From Obelidium mucronatum (taxonomy: Eukaryota; Chytridiomycota; Chytridiomycetes; Chytridiales; Chytriomycetaceae), in NCBI GenBank assembly GCA_025765595.1, contig JAIVFH010000078.1:1-64000 (forward strand): a DNA stretch of 64,000 nt, read 5' to 3'. The translations under genes and the position numbers were made by a program. The notes under the pieces are model-generated. The model worked only from the letters and a program-made list of their open reading frames with translations. It searched no databases and was not told the origin of the DNA. Below are positions 44,930 through 57,973 of the stretch, piece by piece (position 1 is the first letter of the stretch; every line of letters begins with the position of its first letter).

Positions 44930-47900
44930 ATGTCCTCCGTCGATGTATGTATTTCACTCCGCGCCCCACAATCCGAATAACGATCATTTAATTTCATTTC
45001 AGAATTTGAAGGCTTTTATAGCCAAGAAAGATTGGTCAGCAGCTGAGGCCGTGGCGGATAAACTCCTGGTGCAAAAAGATGTCGGGGCACCTATTTACAT
45101 TCAAGCATGTTATGCGCACGCGATGATTTTGGCAAAAATATCAGAGCATCTTGACAATCTGGTTGATCCTGATCGCGCGAAATGTGACTTTGTTGAATTG
45201 GAACCTCAGGACTTTCGAAACGCCATCTCATTCCTGCTAGAGGGGTTCAAGCTTGCTGTATCAAGTAACTTAAAGGACTTCATTTTCATGGGAGCGTCCT
45301 GCTTTTTACGTCTGACTCAAGAACTTTATTTAAACGGCCAACTGAGATTCTTGTTTGTGATCCCATTGTCAATTGGTAACTCAACTTTTGATGATATTAA
45401 CGCATCTAAATAACTATCGACTCAGTGGAGCAGGGAATTACGAACTATCAAGACGAGAGAAGTGAAATTTTGATTCGAATCCGACGGATGTTGGCAGATG
45501 TTCTCACCGATTACCTGGATCCTAAAAAGCAAAACACGAAAGTACTTGACTTAACTCCTTGGCCAACCATTGAGGAGTTATACTGCATTTACTAGTACTG
45601 CGTCTGATCGTGTTGTTTCGATTTTGGAGTCCTTGGCGCCGTTTGTACGATCTCGACCGCAAGACTATAACCTGCCGTTCAATATTATCAAGACATATAT
45701 AAAACTCTTAAAATATGCTCCTTCAGCAAAGTCGGCTATCATCGACCAACTTCTTCAAAAGGACTCGCTGCTTAAAACATATTACAATATTCATGGAGGT
45801 TCGACGACTGATATCGCGGATCCAAAGACTCTGTTTGCAACAATAGATGAAAAGATAAAGTCCAAAGATACCTCTAAACAGGTCCTCTCGTTCTTGTTGG
45901 ATCTCGCTGAACATTCATTGATGTCTGGAAAGTTTGCATTGTGCAAACAGGCACTAGAAAAATCTTCCCTTATTCCAGAGAATTCCAACTTAAACATTCG
46001 CCGAGAATTGGTGCAACTTCAGTTAGACTTGAAAGAGAATCACCAAAAGTTTGGAACCAAAAACGAAAAAAAGATTGAATCAAGCCTCTCGAAACTAAAT
46101 CATGCCATTTGCTCAGGTACAAATATGAAAGTTATGATGGACCATTTGCAAACCTCCTAACACTGGTATTTTCCGTTAGCGGCCGAAGGCGGGATAGAAC
46201 CGTTTGTTATTCAAACAAGCTGCACAACTGTTTGGTCTGTTATCTCAACAATTGAAGATTCTCCAGCGCTCGTTCGTTCTTTTGCTACCGCTTTGAAAAC
46301 AGTTTGCGATATGGCTGAAAAGTACCCGTCATTGTTTGACTTCAACCCATCGGTGCAACTTTGAACATAGACTCGCGCGGTGCTATGAATTTCAAAATAT
46401 TTTCTCTTTGGCAACAACTCATGCAGATAAGGCCCTCAAATTTTGCACCCAGCCAGATTTATCCAACGATATTGAAATATTACTTCATAAACTCTGGATC
46501 AAAGCAAATACTTTTGATGGGCATTTAACACCAGATTTAAAAGGTAGAATGAGAATCTAATACAACAATTATCCTGACTAACCTTCCAACCACAGCCCTA
46601 TCATTGGCGGATCAAGCAAAATATATCACCTGATGACAACGTGGCCTTCAAGCTTATTCAAAAGTCATTAAAAACGTTAATTCCGGTGACTTACTTGACA
46701 GTATCGGTCTTTCTTTACTGAATGATGACTTGCAGGATCATGATTTGATTTCCCCACCAAACGTAACAGAGAAAGACGATATAGTCTTATCGTTACTCAA
46801 GAATGACTATGCCATAAATTTCGACATTATCAACGCAAACGACATTAAGAATCAACGAACCATATTGGTCGCCCTTAGCGATGTGATGAGACAGTCTCGA
46901 GAATTAGCTCAAAGACAGTTAAAATCTGGGCTTATTCAACGTTTCAAATTTTGGAAAGCCGTTTGGGACTCTTCAATGTACCTTATGACTCTTGAAATCG
47001 ACAAACTAGTGGATACAATTTCCGCTCAAAAGCTGAAGGCCGAGGCTTTACTGTACCAAGGAGAGGCTTTGTTCACTTTCGAAACAATTAAACCTTATGC
47101 GAATAGTATTTCACCATCAGAAAAACATGCGGAGAATCTGAAGGCCATTCATCAGGCAGTGATTGAACCAATGATTCAGTCGCTCAACATTGGAATCAGT
47201 TTGAAAGATTCATTGACAATTCAGAGTGCCGCATCCCACATTTGGGATTATTTTGCGACGACCAAGTCTGGGCTTAGTACAAGCAACTTAAGTTTCTGGA
47301 CAGATACATTTCAGCGGCTTTATGATGGCTTAATTGAATGTCAGCTCCAGAACACTAATTTGATGGTCTGTGTCTGCATTGGATATCTGACAGTTTTGAA
47401 AGAGGCAAATGATCAAGCGATAATAGCTGCCAACCTTGAGGCTGCTACTCTTGCAGCCGCAGGCATCCACAGAAAAATCCCCAGCTAAAGGAGGTAAGGG
47501 GGCTCCACTTCCAGAAGTAAAGAACGACAAGAAAAATGCTAAGCAAGCGCAGCAAACGAACAGCAACACAAAGCTGTTAGAGGATCTGGTCAATTTGGGT
47601 CTTTCCGCCTCTTGTGGCAGCTATGAAACTAAACTTGAACTCTTTGACCTGAAAACCGCTATGAAATTGTCAGCCCCAATGAGTCCTATCGAATGTCGAC
47701 AGTGATCATACGATGAAGATTTTTAGTTGCTTGGAGATACTTGAATCTAGAAAGGCTAGTAAGGATGAACTGGAAGAGGCAGCTCGAAATATGTATCTAA
47801 ATGGTTCAAAATTGGGCAAAATAATGAACTTTGAGCTGTGGCTGCGAATTATTCAGCACGCTTACAAAGCCGAGCACTTTCATTTGGCGTACTTGACTAT

Positions 47901-50900
47901 ACAAACATTGTTTGATACTTACTCTGGAACATACACACCTTCGAATATTATGGCATCCAAAGAAATCAACCCAAGTTTGATTCTCACCGGAAAACTTCTT
48001 TATGGCCAAATTATTCTCTCTCTTATTGAAAGAAATCATTTATTTGGTACACCCACTGTTATGAGAGCTTCAGCAACCCAAAAACTCGCAAATGGCATGG
48101 ACATTATCTGCTCTTTACAACCAGTTCAAACGAGTCACCTACAAAACTCATTGGATCTTTTATGCCAAGTAGTTTCGAACGGAGAACCTCATAAGTCATA
48201 CCTGGCCCATTTGGAGAGAGTTTTGGGAAATCTGTACACCAGCTTTTTTGCAAAAGTGTCAGTCCAAAACTTGATATCAACGGATTTCAAAATGCAAACA
48301 GCGATTTTGAAACTAACTGAATTTTGCTTGAAGATCTATAAAGGCAAATCCGATTGGGCTGCAAGTACCCGTTTAATTGACAAGATGTTCAGACTTCTAC
48401 CAAAGTCATTTCACAAAACACTACTTCAAGCGAAAGTTCAAACACTCAGTTTAGGCAATAAATCTGGAATCAATACTTTACTGAAAGACTGGGATTTGCA
48501 GACTCAACTAGAGATGTAAGCATCAGCCATTCTGAACCTTTTAATTGAAAAGATTGACAGGTGGTTCATGCTCACAACCTTTGCAAGTGACCCTGAGAAG
48601 CAAAACAATGCATTTCAAGAATGCTTGAACTGCACTCGAGAAGATTTAACGCTATCTAATAAGCGAGTAGAAATTGAGCTTCTGTATGCACGCTGGTTGT
48701 TGAACACGACCGGAAACCTTGAAGACGCTAAACCATACATCGAAAACACGTATTCTATTTATAAATCACGCCAGCAACCGATCAGCGGACTACTATTTTT
48801 ATCGAAGCATGTATTCTGAAAGCCGATATTGAGCGAAATCATAATACCAAACTCAAAATTCTAGTTGAAGCATACGAAAGTATTATTAGATTATTGGAGC
48901 CCCTTTTGACGATACCAGCCTCATCTCCAGAGCAAGTAGTTTCCAGGCTCAGTCAAAGAAAAGACCGTCCAGGAATCCTCAAAGAGTCGAGCGACTACCC
49001 CCTCAGCAGAAAAGCATTCAGAATTTTCTGTAAAGACGCTCGAGAGTTGGGTCGGATTCGAATGGTCGCAGCAGGCAAAAGACTATTTTATCAACTCTTC
49101 AAGTATGACCTACATTCTGTAAATCAACCATTGGAAACGCAAGACAGTTTTTGAGCTGTCTTTTCTATATTTTGACAGAGTTTGAAAAACTTGGCCAACT
49201 ACAGCAATGTGTACCAGTTTTATGTGTCATGTCGTTAGTTATGAGCTGCTTCGACCCCAATGAATCAGCCTTGATGGTTTCTTCAATACACTTATACAAC
49301 GCAGTTATTCACAGCAAATTGTTCTATGTTGAGTTGGCAGGCCAAGTTTAGGCGGAGCTATTATGCTCTAGAACATACGCTGAACCCGATCGCAAGTTCA
49401 TGGAATGACGACGGGAATGGTCATGATATAGGACACCGTCTTGACCGCCATAGCATTATAATGCTTAAGGCGGTACTCTTGATACAATATGGAGAAATCT
49501 CCAAAGCAAATAATATCCTTACCCAATGGATACCACACATTGAACATAATCGTGAAGCCCTCTACTTGAGTTCATTGCTATGCTGGCTAGGAAACTCTTA
49601 TGAATTCCGCCCTGATATTGTTACAATCGAAAACTTACAACAAGCAACTGTTTTCATCAAGATCACCAGCGAAATTGTCAAATCCGGCAGTATGGCGATA
49701 TTCGAAAATTGCGCTGAATCCATTTTAACTTTGCTTAATACTGCCGTCAAATTTTGCGAGTCGAATGAATGGCTTCAAATGTTACTCCAGTATTCGAAGT
49801 ACCACATTTACACGACACTTATGCCTAGTTGTGAGTCTGAAATTCGGGACTCATTTTTGTCCAGCGTGGCTCTGATGAAGGTCATGGATTATTGTAAATT
49901 GGAAGCAGAAACTAAACTACATTATGCCAAGTTCATTCGTTCCAAAGCAAGTGAAAAAAAGAAAAGAGAGTTGGCTAAATGCTTACTACTATCGTTAAAT
50001 TATATGGAAGATTGCAAAGACCAATGTGAATCAATGTTGATCGTGGATAAATCCCAATCTTGGATTATATTTCAATTTAAAGTTGTTCTTGAAGAGGCAG
50101 ACCTTCTTTATCAAATCACGCAACTAGGAGACTTGATTGATTCAAATAATCGCACAATTGATGTGATGATTGAAGAGCATTTCACTCCATCGGGGGAAGT
50201 ATCGCTGTCAACAAGATGGTTGGGGATTCAATCCGATGCAGTTGAAAAAATCATTACAAACCTCAGCAAATACATTGAGAGCTTTCCTCCAGCTCTTCAA
50301 ACTCAAGGCAGACAACTCCTCGGACTCTGTCACAAAATTAAATACAAGTCGCTTATGGGCGTAAATAATGAAGATGCAAGCAATCATTTAAAAATCAGCC
50401 AACTTCACTTCTCGCGAGCCCTAAAGTTCGCTCTACCTTCTGGTGATATAGATGTGGTGCGTATTTGTTCTGAAGAGCTCTATGTCAATGATACAACAAG
50501 CGACGAATTTACACGTTTCACCCACTTGGCCATTCTTCAAAGTTGTGACGGATGGAAATATATGATGGAAACATTCCATCAATTGTCTCCAGCTTGGAAA
50601 AGCGAGCATGTTCTCGGATCAGTAATTGAAGCTCAACAAAGGGAAGCCATAAGCTCTCTCCCAAAATCCAAGCTATAAACGAGCTCAGCCATTACAGCTG
50701 TCGCCAGAAAACTTGATAGAAATCCCAAAAAACATGAAGGTTTTAGTTCTTCATCATTCGTTGGATAGATCGCGTATTTTTGGGGGTGTTTTGATGCGAA
50801 CTAAAGACACAAAATCGAAAAACCCTCTGGAAGACTTTTTCATTGCAACGATGAATATAGAAGTTAATGAATCAACGTTGAATGAAATATCTCGGCGATC

Positions 50901-52251
50901 ACAGGAAATTCAAAACAGTGCTCTAGAGGTGAAAGTCAATTAATCTTAAATAAGCTATTAACGCAAGTGCTGACAGGGTGCAATTCCCGATATTCAACTC
51001 ATAAATGATATCTACAGCTATTTTGAGCCTATTTTGAAGTTGTTAGGTGAGCAAGTTTCAAAGCGTGTACTTAACTTGCTAACCAACCTGGAAGAATTGG
51101 AGATGCCAAATGGCAAGTCTACGGACAAATCAGACTCTTCTAAAAAGAAAGGCAATGTAAAGGCTCCTGTTGGCGAAGTCGAGGAAATCGACCGAGGACA
51201 TTGTGTTATTTGCTGTGATCAGTTCTTGGACATGTTTCCACTAGAAGTAGTTCTTCGGGTGAAAAATCTTGCTACAACATCATCTCGAGACTTTGGTATT
51301 TATTGTGTGAAACAAATATTTGCTGATGCTCAAGTTATCGGTTAGGAGTTTCGTATCTCTTACAAAGGATTCAGTTCGGGCCAGGATATCTGGCAGAGCC
51401 TGCAGCTGCTGCCCCAACGAAAAAAGAAAAATCAGGAGGAGGTGGTGGAAACAATAGCGCTCTTTGGGAGATATCGTCGATAAGAGTGCTTTCTGTGTAC
51501 GACACTGGCACTGACTTCTTTGGACCTCTTCCGTCTGGCCTCAAACTAGAGAGCAAAACGGTCAGAATGAATTCAAACGAGCTATGCACTGGAATGGAGT
51601 CTTGCCAGGCTGCGATGCTGCTTGACGAGAAATTCACGTTGGATCCCATTGTTGTGACAAAAGTACCAAATCCTCCAAATGTTCTTGTTTCCTTGACAAA
51701 AACTGCAGAAGACGCGCAAGAAATGCGCTTCTTGCTAATGGGGCGCAAACTGGCAGCTTGTTCTTATCTTAACGGAATTTCACTCACGATGGCCTTAGAT
51801 CGCCCTTCACCTTCGTGTCAAACACAAGCATTTGTGCACAATTTTATTAAAGCAAAGGACGCCATCAAATACAAAAGTGATGCACCATCAGGAGATATAC
51901 AGAACCGGCGATTACTTTTTGGGGCCCACTTTGTGAGGACGTATGGGTTCCTGTAGAGTCATCAAACATAAAAAAGAAAAGATTATAGAAAATTCCATGT
52001 TTCCAAATAAGGGACTGTTGGACTTATTTTACTGTTTTGATGTGTCTATGGATAGAAGCCCCCTTATTTTCTCTTGACTTCCGCCACAGGTTTTTCCTCC
52101 TACTCCCCTTGATGACATTACACTTTGGCAATATGCTTCTTCTTTGTTTGCATTCAACGAAGATGTGCAACTGCCATTCCTTGGCTTGACTGGAACAAGC
52201 CTTTTGTTGTACAAGGACAATTTCAAACTTCAAAATAATATCACATCATAA
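44930..52251 (+). CDS. CFAP46: Cilia- and flagella-associated protein CFAP46-like
   Basis: Giant TPR-rich axonemal protein, best matching CFAP46 of the C1d central-pair projection. Exon 1 encodes MSSVD, then 'NLKAFIAKKDWSAAEAVADK' and many helical repeat blocks ('LARCYEFQNIFSLATTHADK', 'VEIELLYARWLLNTTGNLED', 'SSLLCWLGNSYEF'). The C-terminal part has 'VICCDQFLDMFPLEV' and 'TTSSRDFGIYCVKQI', typical of the CFAP46 end. A further exon near 52094 ('TPLDDITLWQYASSLFAF', 'LPFLGLTGTSLLLYKDN') probably completes the gene, stop at 52251; this extension is less sure. About eleven frame breaks (near 45560, 46350, 46630, 46680, 47462, 47700, 48810, 49155, 49345, 50680 and 51345) interrupt otherwise protein-like sequence, many in homopolymers. 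CFAP54 or another giant CFAP is the main alternative. Confidence 0.65.
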
Positions 52252-52277
52252 AACTGTCGTAAAACACAAACGGCCTC

Positions 52278-55200
52278 ATGACGACAACAGTAAGGATAGA
52301 CGACGTACCACAAGTATCTCTAGGGACTCAGGTCGAAGGCAGACTGCAATTCACACACCTGGTCGAGCTGTTCTCTGAGAGTGATGCTCCAGCGATCCGC
52401 TCTGTGGATGGAAGGGCGCCCTTGTCCCATCAACAACTCAAAGCTTTCGTTCGAGACAACAGCCTGGCCTCCTTTGGCATTACAAGCGCTTCACGGGTGG
52501 GTATTCTGCTAGCTGAAGGGCCCGAACTTGGATCGTGTCTGTTGACAGTCATGGCAACCTGCTGTGCTGTGCCCATCAACTACCACTTGACAGACGCTGA
52601 GGTTGTAGCTGAATTATCCACGCTCGGGGCTACAGCCGTAGTCCTTGCAAAGCCCAAGGTATTGCGTATTAGTGTTTCTCATTTTCGAAGGGTTGAGTTG
52701 ACAGTTTCAATAAAACAAGGATGAGCTGGTGCAGCTCCTCGGGCAAGCCGGCATCAAGATCATTGTGTTAATTGCAGACGTAGGAACCTGTGGGCTGTTT
52801 GACCTCTCGCTGTGGGACGCTGCGGACTCTAAAACTCCCAATGACCCAAAGCGAAACTCAGGCTTCCAAAGCAAACAGCAAAAGAGGCGTTCAAGCATGT
52901 TCAACCAAGGCCCTCGATCTCGAAGAGCGAGCCGCTTTGACTACGGTGTCTTCTTGGATGCGTACGAGCCTCCTTCACAATCTCAATCACAAGTATGTTC
53001 CATTTTTCTCATCCACATGACCAACGGGATTAACCAGTTCCACCCAGACCGACCGCAAGAGAAAAGAAAGCATGGCGGTCCAAAAGACGAGCTCTCGCTT
53101 CCTCAGTTTCAGTTATCCATACAGCCATCACAACGAACCCGATAGTTTCGCAATGATCCTTCGAACTTCTGGAACCAGTGGAAACAAGAAAACCGTTCCT
53201 TATACTCTCAAGACTTTAGTAATAGGTGCCCTTTGTGTCGCTCATACTTGGGGCCTGAAGGTTCGTTCAGGTTGATGTGTTGATAAATCATGGATCATGA
53301 ATGACTAACATCAAGATATAGGCTGGACAAGACATCAACCTCAATATGATGCCCCTTTATCATGTTGGTGGTATCGTTCGTAACTTACTTGCCCCAATCC
53401 TGAGCGGAAGCACCGTTATTATCACTTCTGGCTTCGATGCCGAGGCATTCTGGGATATCTTGCAAACACACTCACCTACGTGGTATTACGCTGTTCCCAC
53501 TATGCATATGGGAATTTTAGATCAAGGTCAAGCTGCCAACAAGAATGGGAACCTTTCGGCAAATGGTCGCGGTGGAGTTGGGTTTCGCACGAGTATTCGG
53601 ATGATTGCAAATGCTGGTGGCGGTTTACCACACTCACTGGCTGTGAGATTGCGTGAAATGTTCCAAGGTTCTACAGTTTTGCCTTCTTACGGTATGACGG
53701 AATGCATGCCGATAGCATCACCACCCATGGACTACAAACTCGAAAAACCTGGAACTTCTGGAGTGGCTGTTGGTGGGTTCTTTTCATTTGATTCAAATGC
53801 GATAACTAACCATTTGATAAATTCCAAAGGTCCGGAGATTGCCATCAAGGATGACACTGGTAACACATTGCCTCCCAACAAGTTTGGAAGAATTACTGTT
53901 CGCGGTCCTCCAGTCTTTCAAGGATACGAAGGAAACGAAAGTGCTACTAGTGAAGCTTTTACAGCTGACGGATTTTTCGACACTGGTGACATGGGATATT
54001 TAGACGCTGATGGCTATTTATGTAAGTTCTCATGAATTTATGATGTATTTGTTGTTAAAATACTCTTGAAGTCATTACTGGTAGATCAAAAGAAGTAATC
54101 AATCGTGGTGGAGAAATTATATCGCCTGTGGAGGTAGAGGATGCCGTTATCAGACATCCCCAAATCCAAACTGCAATTGCGTTCTCTGTTCCACACAATG
54201 TCCTCCAAGAAACTATTGGAGTTGCCATAGTGACCAAAGAAGGAAGTAGTAGAGTAGGCTTGTTGGAATTACAAAGGTATTCTTGTCAGCTTGGTTTTTG
54301 ATTTCATCTGATGGATAATTTCAAAGATTTGTCGCCACGATTCTTCACCCATCAAAATGGCCCCAATTGATTGTTTACATGAATGATTTGCCAAAAAATC
54401 AAACTGGAAAGCCATTGAGAATCAAGCTCGCGGAAAGAATGAATATCGGAGAAATTAACGACACGATGCATGTTATGGATCGCTCATTTGAAGCCATATG
54501 CCCTCCACTTGGCACTTTGCTGTCTGTCCCCATCGAAGCCCACAAGGTTCCTCGTATTGATGCTTTCGCACTTCAAATTACCTTAAGCCATATAATTACC
54601 TTTGCTGCCATCTTTGTGTCCCGACATGGAGACGACTTGGTCCTATTTATTGAACACGCTCTGTTGGTAGAGGCCAATGTACGCAAATTCTTTGTAAATC
54701 GCGTACACGATTACGAAGTCCCACAGCATATCGTCATCATGAAAAGTTTGCCGAGATCAGCTACAGGGGACGTGGATGGTGAAAAGTGCATGGCCCTGTT
54801 CGCCGCGTCAAATGCAGAAAATTTGAGTCCCATCGAAACATCAGTTGTCTCCACATTTGAGAAAGTACTCGGATTAAAGACAGCTCCTAGAAGTACCGAC
54901 GACTTCTTCGAAATCGGAGGAGGCTCTTTGACTGCTGCCAAAGTGATTGCCAGCATTCGGTATGTATGTCTCCTGTTCAATTTATCGATCTAACATTTTT
55001 ACATACAGGGGAGAGTTTGGAGTAAAGCTGTCGCCAATGACGATTTTTAAAGCTCGTACAGCCAAAGACTTGGCAGCTGTTATTGAACGTGAGTTTGGTA
55101 CAAACCAAATCAACAACTCCACTATGAAACGAAAGGAGCGGTCTGAGTACAAGTCACAACCCCCAAAATCAAAATCTCCAACAAGCGCCGTTGCTCTGTT

Positions 55201-57544
55201 TATTCAAAGTCTCTCGGTCCTCCTGTTCCAGCCGATCCCAATTATAGTTTACTGGCTGCTATTTGCTCACTTTATGACTTGGCTCTCGTTTATTGATTTC
55301 TTCGATTCAAGAACCGGTGGAAGAGGGTCGTTTGTTGCATCTGCTACCATGTTGTTTCACTTGTTCATTTCAGGAGCTGCTGCTGGACTTGTGACCTGGC
55401 TCACGTTTCCATTCATTGGAATTGCGGCAAAATGGGCCATTATTGGTCGCTACCAACCTGGAAAATATCCATTGTGGGGCTCATACTACCTGCGTTGGTG
55501 GTTAGTTGACCAAATCTTGGGATACTTCGGCGCTGGCTTTTTCCACATGTCCGACGAACTCTACTGTACTTACCTGCGCATGATGGGTGCCAAGATTGGT
55601 TGGAATGTAAAAATTGACGGTTTGAGTGTTATTCGAGAATTCGATTTGTTAGACGTACATCACTACTGCTCGATTTCGGCATCTACTGTTCGCGGATTTA
55701 CTGTTGACGCTGGCCAAATGGTGCTAGAGCCAATTGTTATTCGTAAGTTTTATTTGCTTGTGTCATTATAAATCTGGTCACCTGGTTCTAAATGTTTCAT
55801 AGAATATGCAAGTGTTGTTAACCAAGGATCCACAATTGCACCGGGTGCTGTATTGCCTCCAAGCACTGTCCTACCACCACGAAGCTCATCACACGAAATG
55901 AAAGATTCCTCGCAAAAGCATCGCATTTTCGGTTATACTGGCTATCCAACTCCATCGTTATGGTTCCGCTTATTTGTTGGTTATCCAATCGTTGGCCTAG
56001 TTCAATTTTTTGGGGTTCTCCCTTGGCTCTTGTGTATGTATTGGCTGGTCCAGTTTCCATTCTATTCAGACAAGGACGATCCATCCTATACAAGCGTTTC
56101 CAAGATGGGCCAATTCTTACTCCATCAAGCACAAGTGTACAGAGTCGGGATCCACATTTTGGCTGTCGCTACGCATTCCGTCTTTGGGCCCTTTTTCAAA
56201 ATGGCAGCCACACTCTTTATCAAGCGCTTCATTGTGGGAAAGTTCAAGCCGGGCCAAAGAACCAACAACCAATGGCAAGTGACCCGTGTTTGGATTATGA
56301 AGAGCTTACTGGGTTCCGGCGAACTTTGTGGACTCTACAGTCTTTTTGGGCGTCACTATGAAGGGATTAGTATTTTGTACCGCATGCTCGGCGCCAAAAT
56401 CGGTAACCGTGTCTACTGGCCTGGAACAGCCATGCCATTTTATGAGTTTGATTTGTTTGAAGTTGGCGATGATGTTGTATTTGGATCGCGAAGTAAGTTG
56501 GTCTTCACAGATGCTGTTGAATCGCGTCGAATTGTGTTTGGGGCTGGTTCCATGATTGCCGATCGATGTGTGATTCTTCCTGGTGTTATTGTCGGGAAGA
56601 ACGCAATGATTGGAACGGGTTCCTTGCTATACAAGAACGGCCATTATGCTGCAGGATCAACTTGGATTGGATCCAAGGCTGGTGGTGCAGTTCTTTGGGA
56701 CGAAGGAGAACGCGATGTTGCTGAACAAGCGCCCACCTTGAAACCATTTGGAAGGTCCTTCTATAACAAGGATGCCAGCTATTCTGTCCACTCGCAGCTA
56801 TCAATTTTCTTGACCAACACAGTTTTCACTGTCTTTTCAAGAATCGCTTGGAACTTGGTTCCGTTACTGGCTGTCGTCTCGGCAGGAACTTACTACAACA
56901 CATTTAAAACACCTCCAGCGTCGATCCAGCTTGCAGACGTAACAGGTCACTTTGTGTTTGTTAGTGGAGCCTTTGGAGCATACTATGCCGTCTCGATTCT
57001 TTCATTGGCCATTGGAATTGGTGCCAAGTGGATTATCATGGGAACTCGTAAACCAGGCAGCTATGATTGGGACAAGTCAGACTATTGCCAACGCTGGCAG
57101 TTATACATTACTTTCCAAGGAATGCACGGTCATCTCTTGAATTCTATCCGCGGTTCTCATTTCCTTGTTGCGTACTTCAGAGCTCTCGGATGCACTATTG
57201 GAGAGCGTGTTTGCCTGTATCCAACCGGTGGTGACCCCATGATGACAGAGCCCGATTTAATTACAATCGGAAGTCACACTGTGATTGATAAAGCTAGTGT
57301 AGTTGCCCACATCAACAGTCGCGGAAAGTTTGACCTCAACGAGTTGAAGATTGGGGAAAGTTGTGTACTTCGAACTGATTCTCGGTTGTTGTCGGGTGCC
57401 GAGATGGAGAACGGTAGCAAGCTATTGGAACACACATTAATTGTTGGAGGGGAGATTGTCGACATGGGTAGAGTCATGCAGGGATGGCCTGCAAGTGAAA
57501 TGGAGATGGAAGACAAACAGACGCGTTTAAGTCGTGTCTATTAA
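52278..57544 (+). CDS. NRPS-like A-T synthetase with Pls-type membrane/LbH C-terminus
   Basis: Intact 1607-residue protein in nine exons (52278-52658, 52720-52992, 53048-53260, 53322-53772, 53830-54021, 54072-54276, 54327-54959, 55009-55742, 55803-57544). The adenylation domain (~1-610) has LRTSGTSGNKKTVP (A3), MMPLYHVGG, YGMTE (A5), 'FFDTGDMGYLDADGYL' (A7), 'TGRSKEVINRGGEIISPVEV' (A8) and NQTGKPLRIK (A10, Lys). A second A10-like stretch (SATGDVDGEK) follows. A carrier domain has FFEIGGGSLTAAK with the phosphopantetheine Ser near residue 771. The remaining ~820 residues are three tandem modules of membrane helices plus left-handed beta-helix (hexapeptide) blocks, each entered by a phrase like RMMGAKIG, RMLGAKIG or RALGCTIG. 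This is the layout of bacterial and fungal epsilon-poly-lysine-synthetase-type (Pls) enzymes. The substrate is unknown; the A domain resembles the Pcs60/acyl-CoA-ligase branch. Confidence 0.82.
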
Positions 57545-57973
57545 GTCGTTTTGTTGTTCGTGGCCTCATTGATGTTTTTTTTTTTGTCCTGAAAAGGACC
57601 TCCTCATCTCAGTTTTCATTCTACCGCTCTTTTTTTTCTTCTTAATACCTTTCTTTTTGATACTCTTTCTCGTTTGATCTCATTTTTCCTGTTTGCGCTA
57701 CATTCTTTTCAAGCATTCCGCAATAATTTTAAAATTCACAAAATAAAATCCCTTTCCAATAGATACACAGCAGATGTCCTCCCAATAAAACCTATAATGC
57801 AAGAGGTACCAAAAACAGCCTTTTCTCACCCTCATCACCTCCAAATCCATCAAAGTTGGTTGCAATCTGGCCCAAGCAAAGACAGGGGCTGCATCAAAGC
57901 AGTCTTGAGCAATTCTGACTCAACGGCTTGAGTATATAGATCTCAGTCTTACTTTATTTTCTTGCGTAAAAGC
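57545..57973. other. Convergent intergenic region
   Basis: A 429-bp spacer between the Pls-type synthetase stop (plus) and the NBS1 stop (minus). It is T-rich on the plus strand near the synthetase end. Short frames in it look like chance; no RNA gene or repeat was recognised. Confidence 0.4.

Noticed and set aside
46170..46200. GCGGCCGAAGGCGGG resembling the intron palindrome family
   Set aside because: It lies in coding sequence of the CFAP46-like gene just after a splice acceptor, reads in frame as Ala-Glu-Gly-Gly and its arms do not match the CCGCC/GGCGG unit. Probably coincidence.
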